Below, piece by piece: positions 58,043 through 64,000 of a DNA stretch of 64,000 bases. Under the pieces are notes generated by a model. It did not search any database and was not told where the DNA came from. It saw only the letters and a program-made list of their open reading frames with translations. A program made the translations under genes and the position numbers. Origin of the DNA: Quadrisphaera setariae (lineage in GTDB: Bacteria; Actinomycetota; Actinomycetes; Actinomycetales; Quadrisphaeraceae); contig NZ_VKAC01000006.1 in the NCBI RefSeq assembly GCF_008041935.1, forward strand, positions 1 to 64,000, written 5' to 3'. Position 1 is the stretch's first letter, and each line of letters begins with the position of its first letter.

Positions 58043-59581
58043 TCAGGCTCGGTGCTGGAGCTTGATGCGGTTGGTCAGCTCCGTGACCTCGTTGTAGGTC
58101 TGCCGGCGCTCCGTGAGCTGCTCGCGCACCTTGCGGTTCGCGTGCATCACGGTGGTGTGGTCCCGACCGCCGAAGGCCTGTCCGATCTTGGGCAGGCTCA
58201 GCTCGGTGAGCTCCCGGCAGAGGTACATCGCCACCTGGCGCGCGTTCACCACCGACCGCGAGCGGGCGGGCCCGCACAGGTCCTCGATGGTCAGCTTGTA
58301 GTAGTCGGCCGTCTGCGCCATCACCGTCGCCAGGGAGATCTGCGCGGTCTCCCCGGTGAGGAGGTCCTTCAGGACCACCTCGGCGAGCGCCAGGTCGACG
58401 TCGGCGCGGTTGAGGTTGGCGAAGGCCGTGACGCGGATGAGGGCCCCCTCCAGCTCGCGGATGTTGGTCGAGATCTGCGAGCCGATGAACTCCAGCACCT
58501 CGTACGGCACCGAGATGCGGTCCGTGATGGCCTTCTTGGACAGGATCGCGATCCGCGTCTCCAGGTCCGGCGGCTGCACGTCCGTGGTCAGGCCCCACTC
58601 GAACCGCGACCGCATGCGCTCCTCGAACCCGAAGAGGTTCTTGGGCGGCTGGTCGGAGGTGATGATCACCTGCTTGTTGGCGTTGTGGAGCACGTTGAAG
58701 GTGTGGAAGAACTCCTCCTGCGTCTGCACCTTGTTGGACAGGAACTGGATGTCGTCCACGAGGAGGAAGTCGACGTCGCGGTAGCGGCGCAGGAACGAGT
58801 TCTTCTGGTCGTCCCTGATGGAGTTGATGAAGTCGTTGGTGAACTCCTCGGAGTTCACGTACCGGACCTTCACGCCCTGGTAGAGGTGCTGGGCGTAGTG
58901 CCCGATGGCGTGCAGCAGGTGCGTCTTGCCCAGCCCCGACGGCCCGTAGACGAACAGCGGGTTGTAGGCCTTGGCCGGCGCCTCGGCCACCGCCACCGCC
59001 GCCGCGTGGGCGAAGCGGTTGGAGGAGCCGATGACGAAGGTGTCGAAGGTGTACTTCGGGTTCAGCCGCGCGGGCTCGGCGTCCTTGCGGGTCTGCTCTC
59101 CGCGGCGGCTGCGCGGCACCTGCGGTGGCCGGCTCACGCCGAACAGGGCGCCGTCCTCGCCGGTGGCGAGCAGCTCGGAGCCGTCCTCGCCGTCCTCGTC
59201 CTCGGCGGGCTCGCCGTCTCCGGCGCCCGCAGGGGCTCCGGAGACGCCCCGGGGGGACGGCACCTGTCCCTCGGCGGGGGCGGGTGGGGGCGGCACCTCC
59301 AGGGGAGGGGCGTCGGTGAGGGTGCTGTCGACCGCCACCGCCACGCGGACCTCGCGGCCCAGGCGCTCCGAGAGCGCGGCCGCCACGGGCTCGCGCAGGC
59401 GCTGCTCGATCATCTCCTTGGTGAGCTCGTTGGGCACCGAGAGCAGCACCATGTCGTTGAGCAGACCGAGGGGACGCGTCAGGCGGAGGAACGCCAGCTG
59501 CTGGCGCGAGATGCGTGCGTCCGCACCCAGCGCGGCGATGACGGCCGGCCAGGCGGACGGGAGGTCCTGCTGATCGGCCAC
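58043..59581 (-). CDS. dnaA: Chromosomal replication initiator DnaA
   Basis: 512 residues from GTG 59581, with a GGAG site and conserved opening [11 protein letters not shown]. Longer in-frame starts would cover the promoter and DnaA boxes. Domain I is at about 1-95; an acidic Pro-rich domain II follows; the AAA+ domain has Walker [12 protein letters not shown], Walker [13 protein letters not shown] and sensor motifs [12 protein letters not shown]; domain IV has the DnaA signature [15 protein letters not shown]. It binds the boxes in the adjacent oriC. The gene reads towards the origin, hence against the fork. Confidence 0.97.
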   Translation of the reverse strand: MADQQDLPSAWPAVIAALGADARISRQQLAFLRLTRPLGLLNDMVLLSVPNELTKEMIEQRLREPVAAALSERLGREVRVAVAVDSTLTDAPPLEVPPPPAPAEGQVPSPRGVSGAPAGAGDGEPAEDEDGEDGSELLATGEDGALFGVSRPPQVPRSRRGEQTRKDAEPARLNPKYTFDTFVIGSSNRFAHAAAVAVAEAPAKAYNPLFVYGPSGLGKTHLLHAIGHYAQHLYQGVKVRYVNSEEFTNDFINSIRDDQKNSFLRRYRDVDFLLVDDIQFLSNKVQTQEEFFHTFNVLHNANKQVIITSDQPPKNLFGFEERMRSRFEWGLTTDVQPPDLETRIAILSKKAITDRISVPYEVLEFIGSQISTNIRELEGALIRVTAFANLNRADVDLALAEVVLKDLLTGETAQISLATVMAQTADYYKLTIEDLCGPARSRSVVNARQVAMYLCRELTELSLPKIGQAFGGRDHTTVMHANRKVREQLTERRQTYNEVTELTNRIKLQHRA

Positions 59582-59620
59582 CGCTCCACCCTCCCACGCC
59601 CGCACGCGGGGTCGCGCACG

Positions 59621-59653
59621 TCGTCCACAGGGTTGTCCACAGGCTGTGGACGG
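59621..59653. promoter_or_regulatory. DnaA boxes upstream of dnaA
   Basis: Three DnaA-box nonamers lie 40-72 bp upstream of the dnaA start: TCGTCCACA (59621-59629), TTGTCCACA (59633-59641) and TGTGGACGG (59645-59653). They suit autoregulation of dnaA by its product. Confidence 0.75.
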
Positions 59654-59712
59654 AGGTGGGGACGTGGACCGGTCGGGAGGCGGCGGTGCCGGCCCCGGAG
59701 CGGGAGCGCACG

Positions 59713-59742
59713 ACGCTAGCGGCACCGTCTCTCCGGGCACAA
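59713..59742 (-). promoter_or_regulatory. Candidate dnaA promoter
   Basis: On the minus strand, TTGTGC and TAGCGT are separated by 18 bases, about 130 bp upstream of the dnaA start. They fit a housekeeping sigma promoter with DnaA boxes between it and the gene. Confidence 0.45.
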
Positions 59743-59821
59743 GGCGGCATGCCGGAGGGGGTTCCGACACCCCGGTGGCGCGGCCCGGGGCGTCAGGCGG
59801 CGGCTCGTGAGCGCGGCAGAA

Positions 59822-59851
59822 TTGACCCTTCAGGCTCCGCGCCCCTACCGT
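59822..59851 (+). promoter_or_regulatory. Candidate rpmH promoter
   Basis: TTGACC (59822-59827) and TACCGT (59846-59851) are 18 bases apart on the plus strand. It lies about 160 bp upstream of rpmH and is oriented to drive the rpmH-rnpA-yidD-yidC operon; the rest of the 430-bp dnaA-rpmH gap has no gene. Confidence 0.6.
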
Positions 59852-60011
59852 GGAGCGGTTGCGGCAGGCGCTCGAGCGTCCCCGGAAGCCCTCACGACCA
59901 CGTCGTCAGGGCCGGGGGAGCTCAGCCCGGCCGCTCGGTGCGACCGCATCCTCCCGGGTGCCAGGTCGCCCGCGACAGCGAGCTGATCAGCGACGTGATG
60001 GAGTGACGGGC

Positions 60012-60149
60012 GTGAGCAAGCGGACCTTCCAGCCGAACAACCGGCGCCGGGCCAAGGTGCACGGCTTCCGCCTGCGCATGCGGACCCGCGCCGGCCGAGC
60101 CATCCTCGCCGCGCGGCGCTCCAAGGGCCGCGCGCAGCTGTCCGCCTGA
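60012..60149 (+). CDS. rpmH: 50S ribosomal protein L34
   Basis: 45 residues from GTG 60012. [20 protein letters not shown] and the very basic rest are the universal L34 sequence. First gene of the conserved rpmH-rnpA-yidD-yidC-jag-rsmG-parA order on the plus strand, divergent from dnaA. Confidence 0.98.
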   Translation: MSKRTFQPNNRRRAKVHGFRLRMRTRAGRAILAARRSKGRAQLSA

Positions 60150-60177
60150 GACCAGCGGCCCCCGGGCCCGCTGCCTC

Positions 60178-60543
60178 GTGCTTCCCGCGCCGCACCGCCT
60201 GCGCCGCCCCGCCGACTTCTCGGCGGTCGTGCGGCGCGGGCGGCGCGCTGGCCGGCGCCACCTCGTGCTGCACCTCCTCGAGCCCTCGGGCCCGGAGGAG
60301 GCGGCAGGCCCGGTGCGCGTCGGTTTCGTGGTGTCCAAGGCCGTCGGCGGATCCGTGGTGCGCAACCGCGTCGAGCGGCGGCTGCGCCACCTCGTGCGCG
60401 ACCACCTGGACGCGCTGCCTCCCGGGGCTCGCGCGGTGGTGAGGGCCAACCCGGCCTCCGCCGCAGCTCCGAGCGACGTGCTCGCGCGCGACCTGGCGTC
60501 CGCCGTGCACCGGCTCGTCAGCCCGGCCCGGGAGCCGGGGTGA
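60178..60543 (+). CDS. rnpA: Ribonuclease P protein component
   Basis: 121 residues from GTG 60178. RnpA core motifs: [40 protein letters not shown] and RRLRHLVR. With the rnpB RNA it matures tRNA 5' ends. It overlaps yidD by 4 bp (GTGA). The C-terminal third is Ala-rich and longer than in E. coli. Confidence 0.95.
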   Translation: MLPAPHRLRRPADFSAVVRRGRRAGRRHLVLHLLEPSGPEEAAGPVRVGFVVSKAVGGSVVRNRVERRLRHLVRDHLDALPPGARAVVRANPASAAAPSDVLARDLASAVHRLVSPAREPG

Positions 60544-60959
60544 GGCGGGCGGCGCGAGCGCTGCGGGCCCTCGACGCGGGGGTCGCCCTGGCGCTCCTGC
60601 TCCTGGTCCGGGCCTACCAGCTGCTGCTGTCCCCCCTGGTCGGCCCCGTCTGCCGCTACGCCCCCTCCTGCTCCTCCTACGGGGCCACGGCGCTCCGGCG
60701 CCACGGGGCGGTCCGGGGGACGTGGCTGACGGCGCGCCGGGTGCTGCGCTGCCACCCCTGGGCAGCCGGTGGCTGGGACCCCGTGCCCGAGCCCGCGGGC
60801 GGTGCGAGGGCGGAGGCGCCTCCCGGCAGGCCCCACACTGGTGCGGGCGGCGCGACCGGCGGCGAGCCGTCCGAGCGCCACCAGCGCCACCTGCTGCACG
60901 ACCAGCCGGACCACCACGACCACGGGGCCTCCCGTCCCCAGCCCGTGAGGACGAGATGA
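60540..60959 (+). CDS. yidD: Membrane protein insertion efficiency factor YidD, extended
   Basis: 139 residues. The compact YidD core (about 1-85) has [42 protein letters not shown]. Cys residues of [11 protein letters not shown] are conserved. Typical YidD has about 70-100 residues; here a ~50-residue Gly/Ala/His tail follows, with [18 protein letters not shown]. The tail overlaps yidC by 4 bp. It helps YidC insert membrane proteins. Confidence 0.92.
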   Translation: MRRAARALRALDAGVALALLLLVRAYQLLLSPLVGPVCRYAPSCSSYGATALRRHGAVRGTWLTARRVLRCHPWAAGGWDPVPEPAGGARAEAPPGRPHTGAGGATGGEPSERHQRHLLHDQPDHHDHGASRPQPVRTR

Positions 60960-61927
60960 ACTTCTTCGAGAGCCTGATCTACCCGCTCGAGTGGGTGGTG
61001 GCCTGGATCATGGTCGGTGCCCACGCGGGCCTGACCGCGCTCGGCATGCCCGAGGACGGCGGCTGGACCTGGGCGCTCTCGATCGTCGCGCTCGTGGTGA
61101 TCATCCGCATCGTCCTGATCCCGCTGTTCGTCAAGCAGATCAAGGCGAGCCGGGGCATGGCCCTCCTCCAGCCGGAGATGCGGAAGATCCAGCAGAAGTA
61201 CAAGGGCAAGACCGACCCGGCCAGCCGCGAGGCGATGAGCCGGGAGACGATGGAGCTGTACCGCTCCCACGGCACCAACCCCTTCTCCTCCTGCCTGCCG
61301 ATCCTCCTGCAGGCGCCGATCTTCTTCGCGCTCTTCCGGGTGCTGAACTACGGCATCCGCAACGAGCAGGGCGTCGGCCCGCTCACCGGGGTGCTGGCCA
61401 AGCAGGCCGCTGAGTCGACCATCTTCGGCGCGCGCCTGACGGACACCTTCCTGGGCAGCGGCGACCTCAACGTCAAGATCCTCACCGCGGTGCTCATCGT
61501 GGCCATGAGCCTCACGACGTTCACCACGCAGCGCCAGCTGATGATCAAGAACATGCCGGCCTCCGCGCTCGACAACCCGTTCGCGCAGCAGCAGAAGCTG
61601 ATCATGTACCTGTTCCCGATCATCTTCGCCGTCTCCGGCGTGAACTTCCCGATCGGCGTGCTCATCTACTGGTTCACCACCAACCTGTGGACCGGTGGCC
61701 AGCAGGCCTACGTCATCCGCCGCATGCCCGCCCCCGGGTCCAAGGCCGAGGAGGCGCTGGAGGCCCGCCGGGCCCGCAAGCGCGCCCGCCGCGGTGAGGC
61801 CTCGACCGACGTCGTCGCCGGTGAGGTCGTCCAGGAGGCTCCCCAGCGGACCGGCCAGCGCGTCCAGCCCAAGCGCAAGGACCGCAACCGCGGTCCTGCC
61901 GAGCCGACGCGCCGCCCCCAGAACTGA
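60956..61927 (+). CDS. yidC: Membrane protein insertase YidC/Oxa1
   Basis: 323 residues from ATG 60956 (ATGA overlap with yidD). Gram-positive type without the periplasmic P1 domain. Core helices include [20 protein letters not shown] (with the conserved Arg), [40 protein letters not shown]. The cytosolic C-tail is basic and binds ribosomes. It inserts membrane proteins alone or with SecYEG. Confidence 0.96.
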   Translation: MNFFESLIYPLEWVVAWIMVGAHAGLTALGMPEDGGWTWALSIVALVVIIRIVLIPLFVKQIKASRGMALLQPEMRKIQQKYKGKTDPASREAMSRETMELYRSHGTNPFSSCLPILLQAPIFFALFRVLNYGIRNEQGVGPLTGVLAKQAAESTIFGARLTDTFLGSGDLNVKILTAVLIVAMSLTTFTTQRQLMIKNMPASALDNPFAQQQKLIMYLFPIIFAVSGVNFPIGVLIYWFTTNLWTGGQQAYVIRRMPAPGSKAEEALEARRARKRARRGEASTDVVAGEVVQEAPQRTGQRVQPKRKDRNRGPAEPTRRPQN

Positions 61928-61953
61928 ACCGCCCACCTGACGACGAGGAGGCC

Positions 61954-62553
61954 GTGGTGAGCACCGAGCAGGCCACGCACGAGGTCCCCACCAGCACCAC
62001 TGACGACGACGCCACCGCCGCGGCCGGTCCCGCGGAGGGCCACGCGCCCGCCGGCGAGGGCGGCGAGCGCCGCAGCCGCCTGGAGCGGCTCGAGGAGGAG
62101 GGAGAGGTGGCGGCTGACTACCTCGAGGAGCTCCTGGACATCGCCGACCTCGACGGCGACATCGACATCGACGTCGAAGACGGCCGCGCCGCCGTGTCGG
62201 TGGTCGCCGAGGGCAGCGACGCCGTCGCCCTGCGCCGGCTCGCCGGTCCGCGCGGCGAGGTGCTCGAGGCGCTGCAGGACCTGACCAGGCTCGCCGTCCA
62301 GGCGCGCACCGGTGAGCGCAGCCGCCTCATGCTCGACGTGGCGGGCCACCGCGCTCGCCGGCGCGAGGAGCTGCAGGAGCTGGCCGCGCAGGCGGTGGCC
62401 GAGGTCCAGCGCGACGGCGCCCCCGTGGCGCTGGAGCCGATGAACCCCTTCGAGCGCAAGGTCGTGCACGACGCCGTCGCGGCGGCCGGCCTGGTCAGCG
62501 ACTCCGAGGGCGAGGAGCCCCACCGCCGCGTGGTGGTCTCCCCCGCCGCCTGA
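61954..62553 (+). CDS. jag: Jag/KhpB-like KH-R3H RNA-binding protein
   Basis: 199 residues from GTG 61954. A polar N-terminus and acidic DLDGDIDIDVEDGRAAVSVV lead to a KH-type domain with LRRLAGPRGEVLEALQDLTR (about 88-107) and a C-terminal R3H domain with MNPFERKVVHDAV. The Jag N-terminal domain is absent, as in actinobacteria. Homologues bind RNA with KhpA. It lies between yidC and rsmG. Confidence 0.92.
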   Translation: MVSTEQATHEVPTSTTDDDATAAAGPAEGHAPAGEGGERRSRLERLEEEGEVAADYLEELLDIADLDGDIDIDVEDGRAAVSVVAEGSDAVALRRLAGPRGEVLEALQDLTRLAVQARTGERSRLMLDVAGHRARRREELQELAAQAVAEVQRDGAPVALEPMNPFERKVVHDAVAAAGLVSDSEGEEPHRRVVVSPAA

Positions 62554-62554
62554 C

Positions 62555-63385
62555 GTGGCAGGCGACCCCGCCGAGCCCGCTCAGGCCACCGGGGAGCTCC
62601 TGGCGCCGCGCGTCGTCGACGGTCGGCTGCCCGAGCCCGCCGGGCTGGCCGCGGCCGTGAGCACCGTCTTCGCCGCTCAGGACGACGACGGGGCCGGCCT
62701 CGACCTGGCGCGCCGCTACGCCGGCCACCTGGCCACGACGGCCGTCGAGCGCGGCCTCGTCGGCCCGCGGGAGGTGCCCCGCCTGTGGGAGCGGCACGTG
62801 CTCAACTGCGCCGTCGTCGGCGAGCTGCTCCCACCCGCCGCGCTGGTGGTGGACGTCGGCAGCGGCGCGGGCCTGCCGGGCCTCTGCCTGGCGCTGGCGC
62901 GGCCGGACGCCACCGTGGTGCTCGTGGAGCCCCTGGAGCGGCGCGCGACGTGGCTGGGTGAGGTCGTGGAGGACCTCGGCATCGGCCGCCGCGTGCGCGT
63001 GGTGCGGGCCCGTGCCGAGGAGGTCGCCCCGGGCCGTCCCGGTGCGCTGCCGGCCGCTGACGTGGTGACCGCGCGCGCCGTGGCACCCCTGGAGCGCCTC
63101 GCGGGCTGGTGCCTCCCCCTCGCTCGCCGCGGAGGCCTCCTCCTGGCCCTGAAGGGCCGGAGCGCTGCAGAGGAGGTCGAGGCGGCGCGTGCGGCGCTGG
63201 CGCGCCTCGGGGGCCTCGACCCGCAGGTGCTGGAGGTCGGGAGCGGGCTCGTCGCGGTCCCGACCACCGTGGTGAGCGTTACTGTGGGTGCCGCCCCTCA
63301 CCCGGTCGGGGGTGCGCGAGGCGGAGAGGACGTCGGTGGTCGATCACGAGCGGCGCGGCAGCGCGCGCGGAAGCCACGTGGCTGA
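62555..63385 (+). CDS. rsmG: 16S rRNA (guanine-N7)-methyltransferase RsmG
   Basis: 276 residues from GTG 62555. SAM-binding LVVDVGSGAGLPGLCLALAR (about 93-112), RLWERHVLNCAVVGELLPP and TARAVAPLERLAGWCLPLAR are RsmG/GidB motifs. It methylates G527 of 16S rRNA; loss gives low-level streptomycin resistance. The basic C-tail (SRAARQRARKPRG) overlaps the parA start by ~50 bp. Confidence 0.94.
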   Translation: MAGDPAEPAQATGELLAPRVVDGRLPEPAGLAAAVSTVFAAQDDDGAGLDLARRYAGHLATTAVERGLVGPREVPRLWERHVLNCAVVGELLPPAALVVDVGSGAGLPGLCLALARPDATVVLVEPLERRATWLGEVVEDLGIGRRVRVVRARAEEVAPGRPGALPAADVVTARAVAPLERLAGWCLPLARRGGLLLALKGRSAAEEVEAARAALARLGGLDPQVLEVGSGLVAVPTTVVSVTVGAAPHPVGGARGGEDVGGRSRAARQRARKPRG

Positions 63386-64000
63386 GCAGCCTCATGGAAC
63401 GCCCGAGGACGAGGAGCTCGCCCGTCGGGCGCTGCTCGCCCAGGCGATCCCGGACGCCGGCGAGGACACGCCGCTGGCGCGCCAGGCCGCCGAGGACGCC
63501 CGCCGGCGGATCCGGCTGCGGGGGCGGATGCTCCCCAAGCCCCCCCAGACGCGCGTCCTGACGGTCGCCAACCAGAAGGGCGGCGTCGGCAAGACCACGA
63601 GCGCGGTGAACCTGGCTGCCGCCCTGGCCCAGTGCGGGCTGCAGGTGCTCGTGCTCGACGTCGACCCCCAGGGCAACGCGTCCACGGCGCTGGGTGTGGC
63701 CCACGAGGACCGCACGCCGGGCACGTACGAGGTGCTGGTGGAGGGCCTGCCGCTGTCGGAGGCCGTGCGCCCGTGCCCGGACGTGCGCGGTCTGGAGGTC
63801 TGCCCCGCCAGCATCGACCTGGCCGGCGCGGAGATGGAGCTGGCGCAGGAGCCCGACATGGTGGCCCGCGTCTCCCTGCTCAGCCGCGCCCTGGCCGACC
63901 ACGTCGCCGAGCGCGAGGAGCAGGGACGTCCCCGCCTGGACTACGTCCTGCTGGACTGCCCGCCCAGCCTGGGCCTGATCACGCTCAACGCCCTGGTCGC
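63336..64000 (+). CDS. parA: Chromosome-partitioning ATPase ParA (partial)
   Basis: The first 221 residues; the gene continues past the right edge. Deviant Walker A TVANQKGGVGKTTSAVNLAA is at about 76-95, DVDPQGNASTALGV and YVLLDCPPSLGLITLNALV follow, so it is an active ParA/Soj type. It moves origin regions with ParB on parS sites. GTG 63336 (GGAGAGG upstream) and GTG 63378 are both possible starts. Overlaps rsmG. Confidence 0.93.
   Translation, partial: MVDHERRGSARGSHVAEQPHGTPEDEELARRALLAQAIPDAGEDTPLARQAAEDARRRIRLRGRMLPKPPQTRVLTVANQKGGVGKTTSAVNLAAALAQCGLQVLVLDVDPQGNASTALGVAHEDRTPGTYEVLVEGLPLSEAVRPCPDVRGLEVCPASIDLAGAEMELAQEPDMVARVSLLSRALADHVAEREEQGRPRLDYVLLDCPPSLGLITLNALV

Noticed and set aside
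57688..58097. Short reading frames on both strands in the dnaA-dnaN gap
   Set aside because: They consist of repeated DnaA-box translations (Pro-Gln-Val-His-Arg-like repeats) with no family similarity; the region is oriC.
58043..59770. Upstream dnaA start adding 63 residues
   Set aside because: The extension covers the DnaA boxes and the promoter and lacks conservation; domain I begins at the GTG at 59581.
59656..60006. Plus-strand reading frame between dnaA and rpmH
   Set aside because: It spans the candidate promoters, has no ribosome site and no recognisable protein features.

Overview
The window is about 64 kb of very GC-rich DNA (third codon positions nearly all G or C, many GTG starts, pervasive 4-base ATGA/GTGA overlaps). 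It carries the chromosomal replication origin of an actinomycete. The gene order dnaA-oriC-dnaN-gnd-recF-DUF721-gyrB-gyrA-DUF3566-tRNA-Ile-tRNA-Ala, followed by ppiA, crgA, the pknB/pknA/pbpA/rodA/pstP/fhaBA wall-growth cluster and tRNA-Leu, is the classic Actinomycetota origin neighbourhood. The style resembles Kineosporiales (Kineococcus/Quadrisphaera-like), but that placement is inference from gene content, not a phylogeny.

Layout, left to right. 1-1.3 kb: start of a Tat-type lipoprotein, probably an L,D-transpeptidase, and a DUF4232 lipoprotein. 1.4-5.9 kb: a minus-strand set with a two-component system, rhodanese, CNNM/CBS membrane protein and Fpg/Nei glycosylase. 5.9-10.5 kb: plus-strand DHA2 exporter, PspC protein, phosphoglucomutase and SpoIIE-type phosphatase. 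10.4-16.1 kb: a complete Mrp/Mnh Na+/H+ antiporter operon on the minus strand. 16.3-20.4 kb: a HelD/HelR-type RNA-polymerase helicase, a SigG-like ECF sigma factor with a SnoaL-like C-terminal domain, and a YitT protein. 20.5-27.2 kb: a second, divergent complete Mrp operon on the plus strand. 27.3-33.2 kb: a zinc alcohol/formaldehyde dehydrogenase and an oleA-oleBC-oleD cluster for long-chain olefin synthesis.

33.3-47.6 kb holds the phospho-signalling and cell-wall elongation operon fhaA-fhaB-pstP-rodA-pbpA-pknA-pknB, then trpG/pabA-DUF881, crgA, rhomboid, ppiA, an alanine-rich membrane protein and three tRNA genes. 47.7-57.6 kb is the replication/topology block on the minus strand. The dnaN-dnaA gap (57.6-58.0 kb) has at least 16 DnaA-box-like nonamers and is the predicted oriC. 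60-64 kb is rpmH-rnpA-yidD-yidC-jag-rsmG-parA on the plus strand, with parA cut by the window end.

How the parts work together: genes flanking oriC duplicate, segregate and supercoil the chromosome. The pkn/fha/pbp cluster couples growth signals to septal and polar peptidoglycan synthesis. The two Mrp antiporters presumably handle sodium, pH or salt stress. The ole cluster condenses two fatty acyl-CoAs head to head into internal alkenes. The most noteworthy items are the paired Mrp operons around a HelR/sigma-factor island, the OleBC fusion, the dense oriC, and several unusual hairpins and repeats. No CRISPR array, insertion sequence, prophage or rRNA gene was seen.
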